Positions 1 to 10,980 are shown, counted from the first letter of the stretch. The stretch is DNA of 64,000 bases from Ypsolopha sequella (GCA_934047225.1 OW203986.1:10729221-10793220); one strand, 5' to 3'. Notes: a model not told the origin generated them from the sequence alone. Program-made: numbers and translations.

Positions 1-1514
1 CTATCGTGTCCAGGAGACTTACCCCTCGTCATGTTCTTTATTACGCTAGCAACTTCTTTAGCACTAAATCTAACCTGCGGTTCTTGGCCAGACTCCTCAG
101 CATCGAACATCGGCTGCGGCTCGTTTAAGGGGGACTCTACCCGAAAATGATGTTTAAATAGGTTGGCTATTCTACTCGGTTCTGTCTCACCTTCAACACT
201 CACAGGAAGAGCGGACCTGGGGTTCAGTTTGTTAGTCTGCTTCCAAAATCTACTGAAGTCCTTTACTTTATGATATGTAGCAATAATATCCATTTGAATT
301 TGCTCCTGGTTTTGCTGACACCATTTTAATTTTGCTTTAAACGTTTTTCGAGTATTGCACATATAATCATAAATGCTTCCCGCTCCAGGCCTACCGTGAA
401 GCACCCACATCCGAAAACCAAGCCGAGCCTCACAATGAGCAATTTTAACATGTTTGTTCCAGCCCGTGACATAAGGTCTTTTGTTACATTTTCTGGTATT
501 GGAACATGCCACTGACGCCTCAGTTAATACACAGATAATATCAGCATACATTTTATCCAATATTTTACTATGGTCACTAATGTTACAAACCTTATCACAA
601 CAATGAGCGAACTCAGATGGAAAATCAATGTTTTTCAACTTTTCGTTGCAATGATTTTTATACATTTCCATTTGAGTGGGCTCTCTTACTTTCCATAGGA
701 CTTTGTTAACCTTATCGTAATATACTAATGTTTTTGGTGTCACAATCTTTATATTACACTCGATTTGTAAAGGTAAGTGGTCGGACCAGTATACGTCGTA
801 CAACACTTTCGATCCTACGACAGTTTTCCAAGCCGCACTCGTAACAATGCAGTGATCGAGCCACCGCCTGCAGTTATCATGAGCTTCACTTACGTAAGTA
901 TAGGTGTCACTAGGTAACAAGTCCATATCGGCACATTTCCAGTATTGATCCCGACAGACATTTTTCAATTCCGAATCAAAACGTTCACCAGGATGGGCAT
1001 TAAAATCACCGAGCACAAAAACTGAGTCCACGTTACAACTTTCTATGACCGCACTAATCTCACCGAGACATTCATTAAACTCGGTCAGGTTTTTCAGTTC
1101 TTCACTGCTCTCACTAACCTCCCTATCATTAGGCATGTAGATAGAAAAAATCAACAATGAGCGGTCAGCTATTTGCATTTTAATTGCCGCGAGACGCACA
1201 CTGTTACACGGAATTACCACAACAGACGTAAACAAACTTTTTTTCCAAAGTAAGGCTACCCCGCCGTAGGGTCTTCCACGCAGGATACCGGTTGAGGTAT
1301 TAACAGCAGAAGTTCCCGTAAACTCAAAATCCTTGTCAACGGTGCCTAGCACAGGTATATCATGTGGCAAGAGCCAGGTCTCTTGGAGTGCGATGACGTC
1401 ACCTACTTGACAAAGATTTCGTATATTCTCCATTGATCGTTTTAGACCTCTACAGTTAAAACTGATAAGCTTACATGTGCGAGATAGTAATAATGTATTA
1501 GTTGTATTATACAT
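1..1514 (-). CDS. LINE ORF2, 5' part (AP endonuclease and start of reverse transcriptase), cut by window edge
   Basis: Reading the minus strand from the ATG at 1514 gives an uninterrupted frame of about 504 codons that runs off the window. It has the apurinic endonuclease motifs of non-LTR retrotransposons in order: SFNCRG near the start, LQETW, YGGVALLW, FSIYMPND, the catalytic GDFNAHPGE, RRWLDHCIV and YWSDHLPLQ. The last residues seen (KNMTRGKSPGHD) resemble the linker into the reverse transcriptase fingers, so RT and the 3' end lie outside. The endonuclease nicks the genomic target to prime reverse transcription. The ATG overlaps the end of ORF1 by 8 bases (ATGTATAA), an arrangement typical of LINEs. 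No stop or frameshift was seen, so the copy may be young. Clade is most likely CR1/Jockey-like; that assignment is tentative. Confidence 0.9.
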   Translation of the reverse strand, partial: MYNTTNTLLLSRTCKLISFNCRGLKRSMENIRNLCQVGDVIALQETWLLPHDIPVLGTVDKDFEFTGTSAVNTSTGILRGRPYGGVALLWKKSLFTSVVVIPCNSVRLAAIKMQIADRSLLIFSIYMPNDREVSESSEELKNLTEFNECLGEISAVIESCNVDSVFVLGDFNAHPGERFDSELKNVCRDQYWKCADMDLLPSDTYTYVSEAHDNCRRWLDHCIVTSAAWKTVVGSKVLYDVYWSDHLPLQIECNIKIVTPKTLVYYDKVNKVLWKVREPTQMEMYKNHCNEKLKNIDFPSEFAHCCDKVCNISDHSKILDKMYADIICVLTEASVACSNTRKCNKRPYVTGWNKHVKIAHCEARLGFRMWVLHGRPGAGSIYDYMCNTRKTFKAKLKWCQQNQEQIQMDIIATYHKVKDFSRFWKQTNKLNPRSALPVSVEGETEPSRIANLFKHHFRVESPLNEPQPMFDAEESGQEPQVRFSAKEVASVIKNMTRGKSPGHD

Positions 1515-2961
1515 TGTGATTGTGTAATTTTGAGCTACTTAATTTATCATTATCTTCCTTCTTCTCAAAGAAACGCCTAAATGATATTCCATTTGGCCAA
1601 AAATCGTCATTTAAGAATATTTTCAGCTTATTCAATGGGACATACACTTTATAAGCATCGTAAGTTTTTCTTATACGCATGTTAACTTTATATAATGTGA
1701 CGTTCACCTGGGTTTTGCTTTTAATATAATCCGAAATGTCTTCGCCGGTCGTCCTCTTATCAACATTATAAATGAAAAGCGGAATCTTTACGTCGGCCGC
1801 TTTAAATTTGCTCTCAGGCTGCACCGACGCTTTTCCCGTCTTACCGATAAAACGATTTTGTAACCGCCTATTTTGAACAGTAATCCATTCTGCGTTCGGT
1901 AGTTCTTTTTTCCATTCACCAGGCTGTTGTACTACATCCGAAATCCTTTTATCTTCGTTGCTGTTTCGCGCTGTACAGGTTTCCGCCAGGTATAAATCAT
2001 TAGCAAGCTCCTGCGTGTGAGTCACAGCGCTAACGACCGATACTCGATCCACCGAAACCGCAGTGTCAATCTCCGCGCGCCTCTGCACTAAACTAGTCCT
2101 CGCCGTCGAAACTGCGGTGGTGAGAGGGGCCTCAGTGACCTTGCCTAGAGTGTCCGTTTCCGTGGGTTTGTTAAAAGACGACAATTCACTGTCTTCGGAT
2201 ACACTCGTGCTTGCGACCGGCTGACCGAACTGCTCTCCGTTCGTATGTCCACGGGACGGTTCGCTGTCCCTTTCGCTATTGCTACCCAAACCAATGCGAG
2301 AGGGAGATGGCAAATTCAAAATTCTGTATTGGTAAGCGGACGCTATTGTTTCCTCTGCAGGTAGGTGACACATACCGGTCGGTCCACTGTCCATTCCATG
2401 CTCCAATGCAAAAGCGCCCCTATTATTGTTTACATTAGGGTTAAAATCACAGTTATCAATGGAGGTCAATTTTAAATTTTCGATTTCCAGTCTAACTCCC
2501 TGTATATCTTCATATGTGGCATAATTTTGCTTAATTGTTTTAATTTCATTTTGCAATAGAAGTATGTCTTTGAGAAGTCTCGTTACATCTACATGATCAA
2601 ACGTTATCGGGGGTAGTTTTGATAACTCTTTAGCCACGAAAATCGGAATAATCTCAGGATCACTGACCTTTAACGCTATTATAATCTCCTCAATGTCCTT
2701 CTGCGGCTTGCCGTCCCTTTTCCTTGTATTTTTTAATTTCGTACACAAAGGAAGCGCTTCAAAAAGCAACGTCTTAGCTTTAAATATATCCTCCTCGGTG
2801 AACGCCGTTGCACAAATACGCATCAAACTCTCTTCATCCATAATTTGAATTTTATTTTGCAAAAATGCCAACAATTCACAAATCACTACATTGCAATTTT
2901 TACATTTCACAGCTTTCGACGTCATTGTCAATAAAATACGCGCAGGGGTCGTAGACCCCAA
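1507..2961 (-). CDS. LINE ORF1 protein (nucleic-acid chaperone type)
   Basis: 484-codon frame directly upstream of, and overlapping, the endonuclease ORF2. Near the N-terminus is a Cys-rich stretch (CKNCNVVIC, about residues 20-28), followed by an acidic/helical segment ending in KLPPITFDHVDVTRLLKDI that I recognise from ORF1 proteins of lepidopteran LINEs. The middle (about 180-350) is low-complexity and Ser/Thr-rich. The C-terminus (about 395-470) is a compact basic domain containing FIYNVDKRTTGEDI and FRRFFEKKE, suggestive of an RNA-binding fold. ORF1 proteins coat LINE RNA to form the retrotransposition particle. A start at residue 13 (MTSKAVKCKN) would place the Cys cluster at the extreme N-terminus and may be the real one. 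No zinc knuckle of the CCHC type is visible. Confidence 0.8.
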   Translation of the reverse strand: MGSTTPARILLTMTSKAVKCKNCNVVICELLAFLQNKIQIMDEESLMRICATAFTEEDIFKAKTLLFEALPLCTKLKNTRKRDGKPQKDIEEIIIALKVSDPEIIPIFVAKELSKLPPITFDHVDVTRLLKDILLLQNEIKTIKQNYATYEDIQGVRLEIENLKLTSIDNCDFNPNVNNNRGAFALEHGMDSGPTGMCHLPAEETIASAYQYRILNLPSPSRIGLGSNSERDSEPSRGHTNGEQFGQPVASTSVSEDSELSSFNKPTETDTLGKVTEAPLTTAVSTARTSLVQRRAEIDTAVSVDRVSVVSAVTHTQELANDLYLAETCTARNSNEDKRISDVVQQPGEWKKELPNAEWITVQNRRLQNRFIGKTGKASVQPESKFKAADVKIPLFIYNVDKRTTGEDISDYIKSKTQVNVTLYKVNMRIRKTYDAYKVYVPLNKLKIFLNDDFWPNGISFRRFFEKKEDNDKLSSSKLHNHNV

Positions 2962-3230
2962 CCGATCGGTTCCACGGCTAACGTAACACTATGGTAACAT
3001 AACGCGAAGGTGGTGCACAAAATAAATAATAATAATTAAATGGATAGCAAATACCTAAAATAAATACACAAGTATAACATCGTACATACAAATACATATA
3101 ATACGATAAGTATATACACTAATATATAGGTATAACAAAAATAAATAATATAATACGTAAACCAAAAGTTAATAAATATTAGTGGCAGAAGTGGGGAGTT
3201 TAGCTAACATTTACGAAGAAAGAAAATGAC
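2962..3230 (-). other. Probable 5' UTR/flank of the LINE
   Basis: AT-rich sequence upstream of ORF1. The exact 5' end of the LINE could not be fixed, because no target duplication can be tested when the 3' end lies outside the window. Confidence 0.4.
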
Positions 3231-3880
3231 AAGAGACAGCTAGCACAAACATAAAACATTGGTTATTTACGTATTATGATTTTCAATCAATATTCTGATC
3301 TGACTGACTTGTTTTATTTAAACTTCAGTTAATCTGTGCCCTTTACCTACAAAACATACGTTCCCAAAAGTCCCAGTAAATTTATTGGAAAAATTCTGAA
3401 AGCAGGTGGATACAACAAAACTTCACATAACCCAATAAAGTTGAATCACACTAAAGCATATTTAAACCAATATACAGTGACAATATGTTCAAGGACTCGG
3501 AACCGTCTAGCTGCTAGGTTGCTACAATCGGTTAGCTCACAAACGGAGCGAGGCGCTTGAAGGCTCACTTTACATCTTCATTTGTCTATTGCAATTTAGT
3601 ACTGAAGTGAAGGAGATAAGAGTCATTGATAGAACTATATTACCATGTAGGTATGTAGACGTTTATACTGCACATACATGAATTGACAAAGCTAGATAAT
3701 GCTGCCTGTTTCCTCTGGTTAACAAGAAACGATGGATACGTGTCGTATTTGTTTCTGTTTTTTAATTTTTCAAGCTGAAACTTAGCAATTTTTTTTGTTT
3801 TGTCTAATAAAATGTCTATAAAGTGGACTTCGTACACATTGTACGGGTCTCGATAACGTCAGATTAATTTAGTTCAAATT
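3231..3880. repeat. Dispersed repeat, copy 1 (copy 2 at 41266-42310)
   Basis: About 600 bases align collinearly with 41266-42310, for example around 3480-3550 and 41890-41975, where the match is nearly perfect. Copy 2 is split by a 367-bp insertion, so this copy serves as the empty-site reference. Short open frames here are not conserved between copies. The class of element is unknown. Confidence 0.7.
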
Positions 3881-4315
3881 AAGAGTATGGCCTACCCAAG
3901 CAATTTTTTTTATTAGCCGTGCAACACAATAAGTCAAATGATTTTATTTGCTTTTGATTGAGGCGATTATATGTTGGCTCATTGGCCGCTGTTTCTTGGA
4001 CGCGTAATACTAACAATCATGCAATTAATCGTGAAGTAAAATAAAGTCCATGTTATTAAATAATAAGTGTGTTTGTTTTAGTTTTATTGTATTCCATATA
4101 TTTTTAGAATTTATTTTTCGATAACAGCTTTCTGTCGAAAAGCCTCGTCAGGAGAGCTTTTCATAATATTGACTATTTCTTGCAGAATTTGCGCGTGATA
4201 TTTACCAATTAAAGGATAGATACTGAATCTGAATAAATTTTAAAAATATTGACATACAATGAAGTCAAGCGCAACTTTTTATATTAGTTTCTTTATTCTT
4301 TATTAGACATTCAGA
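3881..4315. other. Unassigned AT-rich sequence
   Basis: No coding signal and no recognisable repeat relationship within the window. Confidence 0.5.
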
Positions 4316-4380
4316 GACATTAAATATAATTATTTAAAATAAAACACATCTCTGAAAAGAGATTTCTTCCAGCAAAACTT
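4316..4380 (-). repeat. LINE 3' UTR remnant with conserved hairpin
   Basis: The minus strand reads CTGGAAGAAATCTCTTTTC then AGAGAT, the same stem-loop found near the 3' ends of LINE fragments at 31255-31403, 37000-37183 and 43262-43375. It is followed by an AT-rich tail region. No coding part is left. Confidence 0.5.
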
Positions 4381-4485
4381 AGTAGGAGAGAGGACACTAT
4401 AATAATAAAAATAAGTAATCAATCATACTCGTACATACGTGTACTACAAATAAGGTCATAAAATAATTGAATATATAACAAAGTA

Positions 4486-4757
4486 TTAATATGGCGCTTA
4501 CCTCGGCCAGAAGATCAGTCTGGCCATCCAAAGAGGGTACGTTGCCAGCATTTTGGGCACCCTACCGGGGTACAGCGACCTGGACCGGGTTTTTTATCTT
4601 TGATTTCTTTATTCTTATATATATATTTTTTGGTTAGGCGTTTTATTTATATTTTAGGACTTCTAGGTTTTTAGTTTAATTTGTTATTTTAGTTAATATT
4701 CATTTTAGGTACAGTTTTATGTTATTTAAGTTTCTTACAATAAATATACAAATGAAA
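4486..4757 (+). pseudogene. LINE 3' end: last residues of ORF2 and 3' UTR
   Basis: One forward frame (about 4502-4603) encodes LGQKISLAIQRGYVAS and LGTLPGYSDLDRVFYL and then a stop, followed by an AT-rich 3' UTR ending in AATAAATATAC. The same C-terminal motif occurs in the minus-strand fragment at 63482-63832 (LGQRISLAIQRGNATS), so both belong to one LINE family. This copy is strongly 5'-truncated. Confidence 0.65.
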
Positions 4758-4759
4758 TG

Positions 4760-4985
4760 AATATATATATATATGTACGAGTATTTAAATATACTGGCCT
4801 ACATGTATACTATTAGATATAGATACAAACTAATATAAATAAACACATACACAACTTACTCGAGGTAGTGGTCTTTTAGCTGTAACTTAAAACGACTAAT
4901 AGTGGAACAGTCACGAATACCGTGCTGCAATGAGTTCTAGAGTTTAAGGTCCATACTCCTACTGCAATTTGGACCTGTCTTTAGG
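4760..4985 (-). pseudogene. LINE 3' end fragment, convergent with the preceding one
   Basis: The minus strand encodes NSLQHGIRDCSTISRFKLQL, then KDHYLE: the generic C-terminus of LINE ORF2 (Trp-Asn-x-Leu-Pro region followed by FK-x-x-LK-x-Y). It is followed by an AT-rich 3' UTR that meets the tail of the forward-strand fragment near 4757, so two LINE 3' ends face each other. Confidence 0.5.
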
Positions 4986-4989
4986 GGCC

Positions 4990-5654
4990 CACTCCTCTCA
5001 CACGGGTGGTCCAGAAACTTTAAAAATAATATATGATATATCCATAATGTTTAATTTAACTTTTATTTTCTGTTGTTATTTTTGACAAAAAGGAATCGAA
5101 ATTTATCGAAAGTTTCATATAATTATCGCAAGAACTCTCTTACTTCTTCCGAATGCCTGAAGCGATTTTAATGATTCTTTCACCAAATTATAGACAATTT
5201 TTAGATCTACAAAATTACTGTTTAAACTTTTTTTCCCTCCATCGCATCTCAGTGAAAAGGATTAGTTTCTCCTATTTTGCGTTATCCGGAGACGCAGCAA
5301 TCGTCTAATGCAATGCACGCTGATATGAACGTTATTTTAATATACTTTCTGTCCATATTTGTATCCCCCTTATTAGCTCTAACATTCAATGAGTTACCAT
5401 AAGCTCCAGTGTTTTGCTCGGGAGTTTTTAATAAGGAAAAAGTATTTGAACGCAAAGGCTTATCTCGAGGAAATAAGAATTTAAAACGCTCTCGTAGGTA
5501 CGGAGGTGAAAGAGAGTTTTTAATAATATTGAGATAGAATAGAATATGAAAAATCAGACGAAAACGAATAGGAAGCCATTTATACTCTGAGTGGTTTCGA
5601 TAGTGTCATGTGACAAAAGCATTGAAAATCAAATATATCGGTGAATTGATAGAA
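4990..5654. other. Unassigned sequence
   Basis: AT-rich, with no long frame and no match elsewhere in the window. Confidence 0.5.
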
Positions 5655-5848
5655 AATAACAAACATTTTGTAAAGTAAACAAGAGGAAAAGCAGGTTGTA
5701 TCTTTACGACATGACTGTATCTCCGAAGAGGTTGTCAGAGAGACTATATGAGACTCGAACAGCCAACATTCATACAGTCATTTTTTGCCATAAACTTCAA
5801 TGGGAACTGATAATATTCAAAATGAAGTAATATACTTCGCTTCCAATT
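5655..5848. repeat. First unit of an imperfect tandem duplication
   Basis: Its first 75 bases (GTAAAGTAAACAAGAGGAAA onward) recur at 5852-5925. Its last 60 bases (from ATAAACTTCAATGGGAAC) recur at 6402-6460. The middle, which in the second unit holds a LINE ORF2 tail, is missing here. Confidence 0.7.
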
Positions 5849-6460
5849 TGTAAAGTAAACAAGAGGAAAAGCAGGTTGTATCATTACGATATGTACCTCC
5901 CAGGAGGTTGCCAGAGAGACCATTCGTACACTCATTTAGTCGCTGCACAGCAGAGGTCAAATTTACACGATTTGTATAACAACGCATTCAAGGCATTGTT
6001 TGGGCTGCCGCGCGCATGCAGTACCAAAGGAATGTTCGCTGATGCGCACACAGATTGTTTCTTTACCATCATCCGTAAGAGATGCGCGTCGATGCTCTGT
6101 AGAGTGCGCGGTAGCTATAACTCTGTTTTGAATACTTTAGCCAATAGACTGGACAGCCATGCTATAAAACACTGGGTTCATGTACATATAAATAGTAATA
6201 GTCCATATTGATTTCTGTATTCGTGTTTTACATGTTTTTGATGTTTTATTTTGTAAGTTTATTAAGTTGTGTTTATTTTATTTTATTGTTATGTCTTATT
6301 GTTAACCTTTTAAAAGTGTATGTTTGTTTGTTTATTTGTAATTTTGTGATATGGGCCTAGATGCTCGCAATAAACGTTATTTTATATATTATTATTATTA
6401 CCATAAATTTCAATGGGAACTGATAATATTCAAAATGAAGTAATATACTTCGCTTCCAAG
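5849..6460 (+). pseudogene. 5'-truncated LINE: ORF2 C-terminus, 3' UTR and (ATT)n tail
   Basis: An open frame at 5876-6211 encodes 111 residues of a LINE ORF2 C-terminal region, including SNLHDLYNNAFKALFGLPRA and FTIIRKRCASMLCRVRGSYN. It follows the reverse transcriptase thumb in elements of this sort and has no catalytic residues. The coding part stops at 6211 and the 3' UTR runs into ATATTATTATTATTA at about 6385-6400. The 60 bases after that duplicate the end of the upstream unit (5655-5848), so the insertion lies in the second unit of a tandem duplication. The internal ATG is unlikely to be a real start. Confidence 0.65.
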
Positions 6461-7230
6461 TTCTTACAGCAAACTGTACAATACTGTATTAAAGTAGTGA
6501 AATGTCTATCTTTGTCCCTTATCTAATCACAACTGTCAGACCCGTGATCGACACGAACGCATGCGAATGTGCTGCGAATGGAATATTGCAAATCAGCAAA
6601 AAATCATGTGGTCCTACAGACACTTTGACCAGTTAGTATTTCTGATGGGACACTACAGTAAGCATTCTTAGTATTTTCTAGTGTACCTATGTGGTTTAAT
6701 TAAACACACATTGTTACTACTTTTAACCGAACATATATTGGCCTTATTCGTCTTTTATCTGGACGGTGCAGTTATTTTTGCCTCTAAATTACCAACTTAA
6801 ATTTTCCAGTCCTGAAGGGATTTTCCCCAGAGTACTTTTTACTTATCGGGGAAAATAAAATTAATCTTCGAGGTAAACACTAATTAACGTTGAATAAAGT
6901 CACTTGAACGTCAATCTGACTCGAGAGTAAGCGGTTGAAACGAGGTCGCGGCTTGTGTCGACTCAAACCAGTCTATGGGCTAAACAGTGGGACAACTCCG
7001 TACATTCAAATGTATGGAAATGCATACACAAATACGAATATTTAACTAACGTGTCAGTTATATCATGATACAGAGTGCGCCGAGTCATAAATGTGTATAA
7101 AAAGTGTATCTGTGTTGTGTTTTAAATAATGGGTAACTGATATGATAACAAATATAAAAGCTTAATTCGTTAGCTCATCCAGAGTACGATAGTAGGCTCA
7201 TACAAAATGAGTAGTTATTATATTATATAT
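6461..7230. other. Unassigned sequence
   Basis: No coding or repeat structure recognised. Several short AT-rich runs only. Confidence 0.5.
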
Positions 7231-7495
7231 ACAACGTGTAACAGAAAGGTGTAACCATATTTGAAGAGCTTATTCAGTCAATGGTTTAGAACAACTTTTA
7301 CTATGGAACAAAACCTGTATCTCGAAAAAAATATTTAACAGTTTCATAGAAAAATGCAATGCCGCTTGGGTGAAACGTATGGAAGGGCAAATTTTTTTTT
7401 TGAGATTTCGGGGTTGGCTTCATAGTAAAAGTTGTTCTATACCATTGACTGAATAAGCTCTTCAATTATGGTTACACCTTTCTGTGACACGTTGT
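7231..7495. mobile_element. Foldback MITE family A, complete copy
   Basis: Long imperfect terminal inverted repeats of about 75 bases: the left arm starts ACAACGTGTAACAGAAAGG and the right arm ends with its inverse near 7495. The flanks and the copy at 57473-58496 suggest insertion at TA, as for Tc1/mariner-type MITEs. A truncated third copy lies at 62251-62428. No coding capacity. Confidence 0.8.
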
Positions 7496-7580
7496 GTATG
7501 TAATAAAGTTTTGTTGAATTTTGAATTTATGTCTGTTTCGATTCGTGTTTTACACAATCCGGCTGCGCAAACACTCTTAA

Positions 7581-7823
7581 GGCAATATGTAAAAGTTTTA
7601 GCGTCCCTGTTACTCCATATGCAAAAAAAACCTCAGTGCGAGAGGGACGGATTCGTGGAAATGTAGCAAAAAGTCGGTTTTTTATTAATATAAATTGTAC
7701 TAAAGTTGCTATAAAAATTTCGTTTAACCATGTCCTAGATACCGTTAAAACCCATCTAATAAAATATAATTGCAGTCCATAGTTATATCATTCTAAATTG
7801 TCAAACCAGGAGAATTGGTGTCG
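7581..7823. mobile_element. TTAA-flanked MITE family B, left part (interrupted)
   Basis: Aligns with the complete copy at 61131-61555. A TTAA precedes it at 7577-7580. Interrupted at 7824 by the 1.16-kb composite insertion; homology resumes at about 8981-9140. Confidence 0.75.
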
Positions 7824-8185
7824 AATAAAATAAACTTTTAACAAAAAAATAGCAACCGACTTCAATAGTAACAGCAGTCATTCACTAAAAAGTTAATAAT
7901 AATTCTATAAAGACCGATGGTACCGAAGCAACACTTTTGCCGACTTCTTTCTTCCTGAAACGTTATGTTATCTAGAAGTCGGCGTTCTTATATTGGTTTC
8001 TATGTTGCTATATCGTAGGAAATACGCCGACTTCTAGATAACATAATGTTTCAGGAAGAAAGAAGTCGGCAAAAGTGTTGCTTCGGTACCATCGGTCTTT
8101 ATAGAATTATTATTAACTTTTTAGTGAATGACTGCTGTTACTATTGAAGTCGGTTGCTATTTTTTTGTTAAAAGTTTATTTTATT
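7824..8185. mobile_element. Near-perfect 162-bp inverted repeat (hairpin) with 38-bp loop
   Basis: Left arm 7824-7985 and right arm 8024-8185 are reverse complements along their whole length, with a single mismatch seen (GAAACGTTATG against GAAACATTATG). The loop is 7986-8023. The arms begin AATAAAATAAACTTTTAAC and carry CAACCGACTTC. The sequence forms the left end of an insertion into MITE B. A transcript of this segment would fold into long dsRNA. Confidence 0.9.
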
Positions 8186-8980
8186 TCACATTTTTTAGTG
8201 TTCCTGGGTTAAATTGTGAGGTATAGGTAGTTCTTGCAAACGTGGTGTTAATATGAAACGAAGTTCAAGTGAGTATAAGTAGCCATGTTTGAGTAGCTTC
8301 CTGCTATCAGCACCCTAACACAACATGATTACCGCAATCTCGAGTTATGTGCTGTCATCCGTTGAAGAGTTCTACGGTGATGAAGCCAAGATCGAAATTC
8401 AGTTGGGTACACTGGCAATTTTCAGCAATGCCCTGCAATGAGCACCCTAACACAAACTGGTTGCCGCAATCTAAAGTTATGTGCTGTCATCCGTTGAGGA
8501 GTTCTATGGTGATGAAGCCAGGATCGAAGGTCAGGTGGGTATTCTGATAATCTCCAAGTAATACCCTTGAATCAGCACCCTAACGCAGTGATTGCCGCAA
8601 TCTCGAGTTATGTGCTCTGATCCGTTGAAGAGTTCTATGGTGAATATGTTGATGAAGCCAGGATCGAAGGTCAGGTGGAAGAATGTCGATTTTCAAGTAA
8701 TACCTTGTAATCAGCACCCAAGTACATAGCGATTGCCTCAATTTCGAGAGATATGCTGTCATTTTCTGAGGAGTTCCACTGCCTATCTCTGAAGACCTTC
8801 ATCAGATCATGACCAAACCCAAAATGGGACCTACCTGGAAGTATACTCTTTCAAACAAAAAAAGAATTGTTCAAATCGGTTGGGAAATGACGGAGTTATG
8901 GAGTAACAACGCCAAAAAAAAAAAAAAAAAAAAAAAACATACAGTCGAATTGAGAACCGCCTCCTTTTTGAAGTCGGTTA
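8186..8980. mobile_element. Remainder of composite insertion in MITE B
   Basis: Holds degenerate tandem repeats (8305-8771), a run of 24 A at 8914-8937, and a right end containing GAAGTCGGTTAAAAAGAC. The last resembles the inverse of the left-end motif TTTTAAC...CCGACTTC, so hairpin and repeats probably belong to one non-autonomous element. Frames in it are short and unlikely to be coding. Confidence 0.6.
8305..8771. repeat. Four degenerate tandem units of about 122-141 bp
   Basis: Each unit begins with CAGCACCC or GAGCACCC (near 8307, 8429, 8571 and 8711) and continues with a GATTGCCGCAATCTCGAG-like block and TTATGTGCTGTCATCCGTTG-like block. Unit spacing varies, and the fourth unit is the most diverged. 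Confidence 0.8.
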
Positions 8981-9140
8981 AAAAGACCTCATTTCAATAA
9001 ATATTTCTCCAATCGCGTTTCTGTTTTAACAAATCCCTAGAAAAATAATCCAAAAATAATACACAATTTTATCAAAATAATACATTATTTACTGAAGTAG
9101 ATATACAAGTTCTTTTGTGTCGATTTTTTTTTTGTCTCTC
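8981..9140. mobile_element. MITE family B, right part
   Basis: Continues the alignment with 61381-61540 (TTTCAATAAATATTTCTCC, then CGCGTTTCTGTTTTAACA). The terminal GTAGCGCC-TTAA end is not preserved. Confidence 0.7.
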
Positions 9141-10242
9141 AAAAGAGTTTTTTAATCTAAAGGTGGCCCCCGGTTCAGAGCTCCTCACATCAGATTTACT
9201 TTTCTTTCTGCGTTTCTATACTGCAATGATATAATGTTAATGTACATAATATATCTCCTTGCGATGTATAAATCACCAAGTGTTCAAACATAGCAATTTA
9301 TTTCTATCATAGTTTCTAAAGATGGCCATTAGGGTAATTTTTGTCGTAAAACGCAATACTAATCGTGTAACACTGTTTAAACGCTACGCTGTTTAAGCCG
9401 TTTTTAGTATAAAAATACACGATGAACGGTGAGTTTTAAAAAATGGGCCCCTCAAGATAAAAATTCGTGTCCACTAGCCCCTCTAATATGTATCAAAAAC
9501 ATAGATAATAACTTTCAAAAATTTTTGGTGGATATTGAACTATTTACGAACTCTGTTGTCACTTAAAATGCGAACATATCCTTAGACAGGATATTGATAG
9601 TATATCTATGTTTTTGATGATAGGCATCGGCAATTTGATAGTATATCTATGTTTTGATGATAGGCACCCAGTCTAGATGGCAACTAAAGATACATAATAG
9701 GCCCTCTGGTCCGATTTAGTAAAAAAGCTCAATCGGTCAAATGTTATTCAAAATTCCATTAGAATTAAAAACTATCTAAATCTTAACCAGCCTAAAATCA
9801 GTACTTGATTCCAACCAAATCGAAAACGACGTCAATAATCTAAATTCTAACTGCACTGCCTCTACACTCAAGCACGAGTCAATTCATGAACCTCCTGCGT
9901 CCACGAGGGGAACTTTGAAACGGAAGCACAATTAACACCCGGGGTTTCTGCCAAGTGAAGGCGAGGCAGCATTCATTTACTTGTTTTACTTCATTTTACT
10001 GCAACTCGGGTCGAGATCCATTGTGAATATTGTGATGGATTAATTCCTTACCGTTTCTTGACTTGATAATGGGTTAGGCATTAAGGGCGAATAAGCGTTT
10101 ATAATAAGAGTTTAAGCGAATAAGCTTTAAGCGAATAAGAGTTTAATTTAACAGAAATCGTAAGCCTGAGTTAGGGACTAAATATTTATTTATAATTATG
10201 GTGCAAGCCACTCTTAATATTAAGGTGGCTCCGTCGTAATAA
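9141..10242. other. Unassigned sequence with a short direct duplication
   Basis: At 9588-9665 the block GATAGTATATCTATGTTTT with TGATGATAGGCA is duplicated in tandem. An inverse of part of it (ATCAAAAACATAGATAAT) lies at 9491. Otherwise nothing recognised. Confidence 0.5.
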
Positions 10243-10930
10243 TCTGTATATATAAAATTCAAAGTCCTGACTGACTGACTGACTGACTGACTGACTGATA
10301 TATCAACGCACAGCCTAAACCGCTGGTCCTAGGGACTTGAAATTTTGCATATAGATACCTTATATAGTGTAGGCATCCACTAAGAAAGGATTTTTCAAAA
10401 TTCACCCCCTAAGGGGTTTGTATGGTTTATCAGGTCACTGATTACGAAAACAACAACGATTTTAAAATCCAACGTAGTGGACGTAAAAAAGGCATTTCCA
10501 GAATTCAACCCCTAAAAAGGGGAAATGGGGTGACATAGTCTGAAAACCAACATGGGTATCGTTTGTATGGTTTATCGGGTCGCTGATTACGAAAACAACA
10601 ACGATTTCTAAATCCAACGTAGTGGACGTGAAATACCATCATCCCCTGTAGGGGTGCGATGGGGTTGATATGTTGAAATGTGTAAATATCAATATGGGTG
10701 TCGTTTTTATGGTTTTTTGGGACGTTAATTATGAAAATGGCATCGATTTTGAAATTTAATATAGTGGACATGAAAATTCTTGAAAGTATGTGTGCCAGAG
10801 CAAATCGGCTGTAACAGACGAACAGACAGACAGCCTATTAGGGTTCCATTTTTTCCTTTTGAGGTATCTATCATCTATCATCTATCTATCTATCTATATA
10901 TCCACAATCTATCTATCTATCTATCTGTCC

Positions 10931-10980
<50 letters not shown>

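Noticed and set aside
10265..10300. CRISPR-like array suggested by repeated CTGACTGA
   Set aside because: A tetranucleotide microsatellite in a eukaryotic Helitron, with no spacers.
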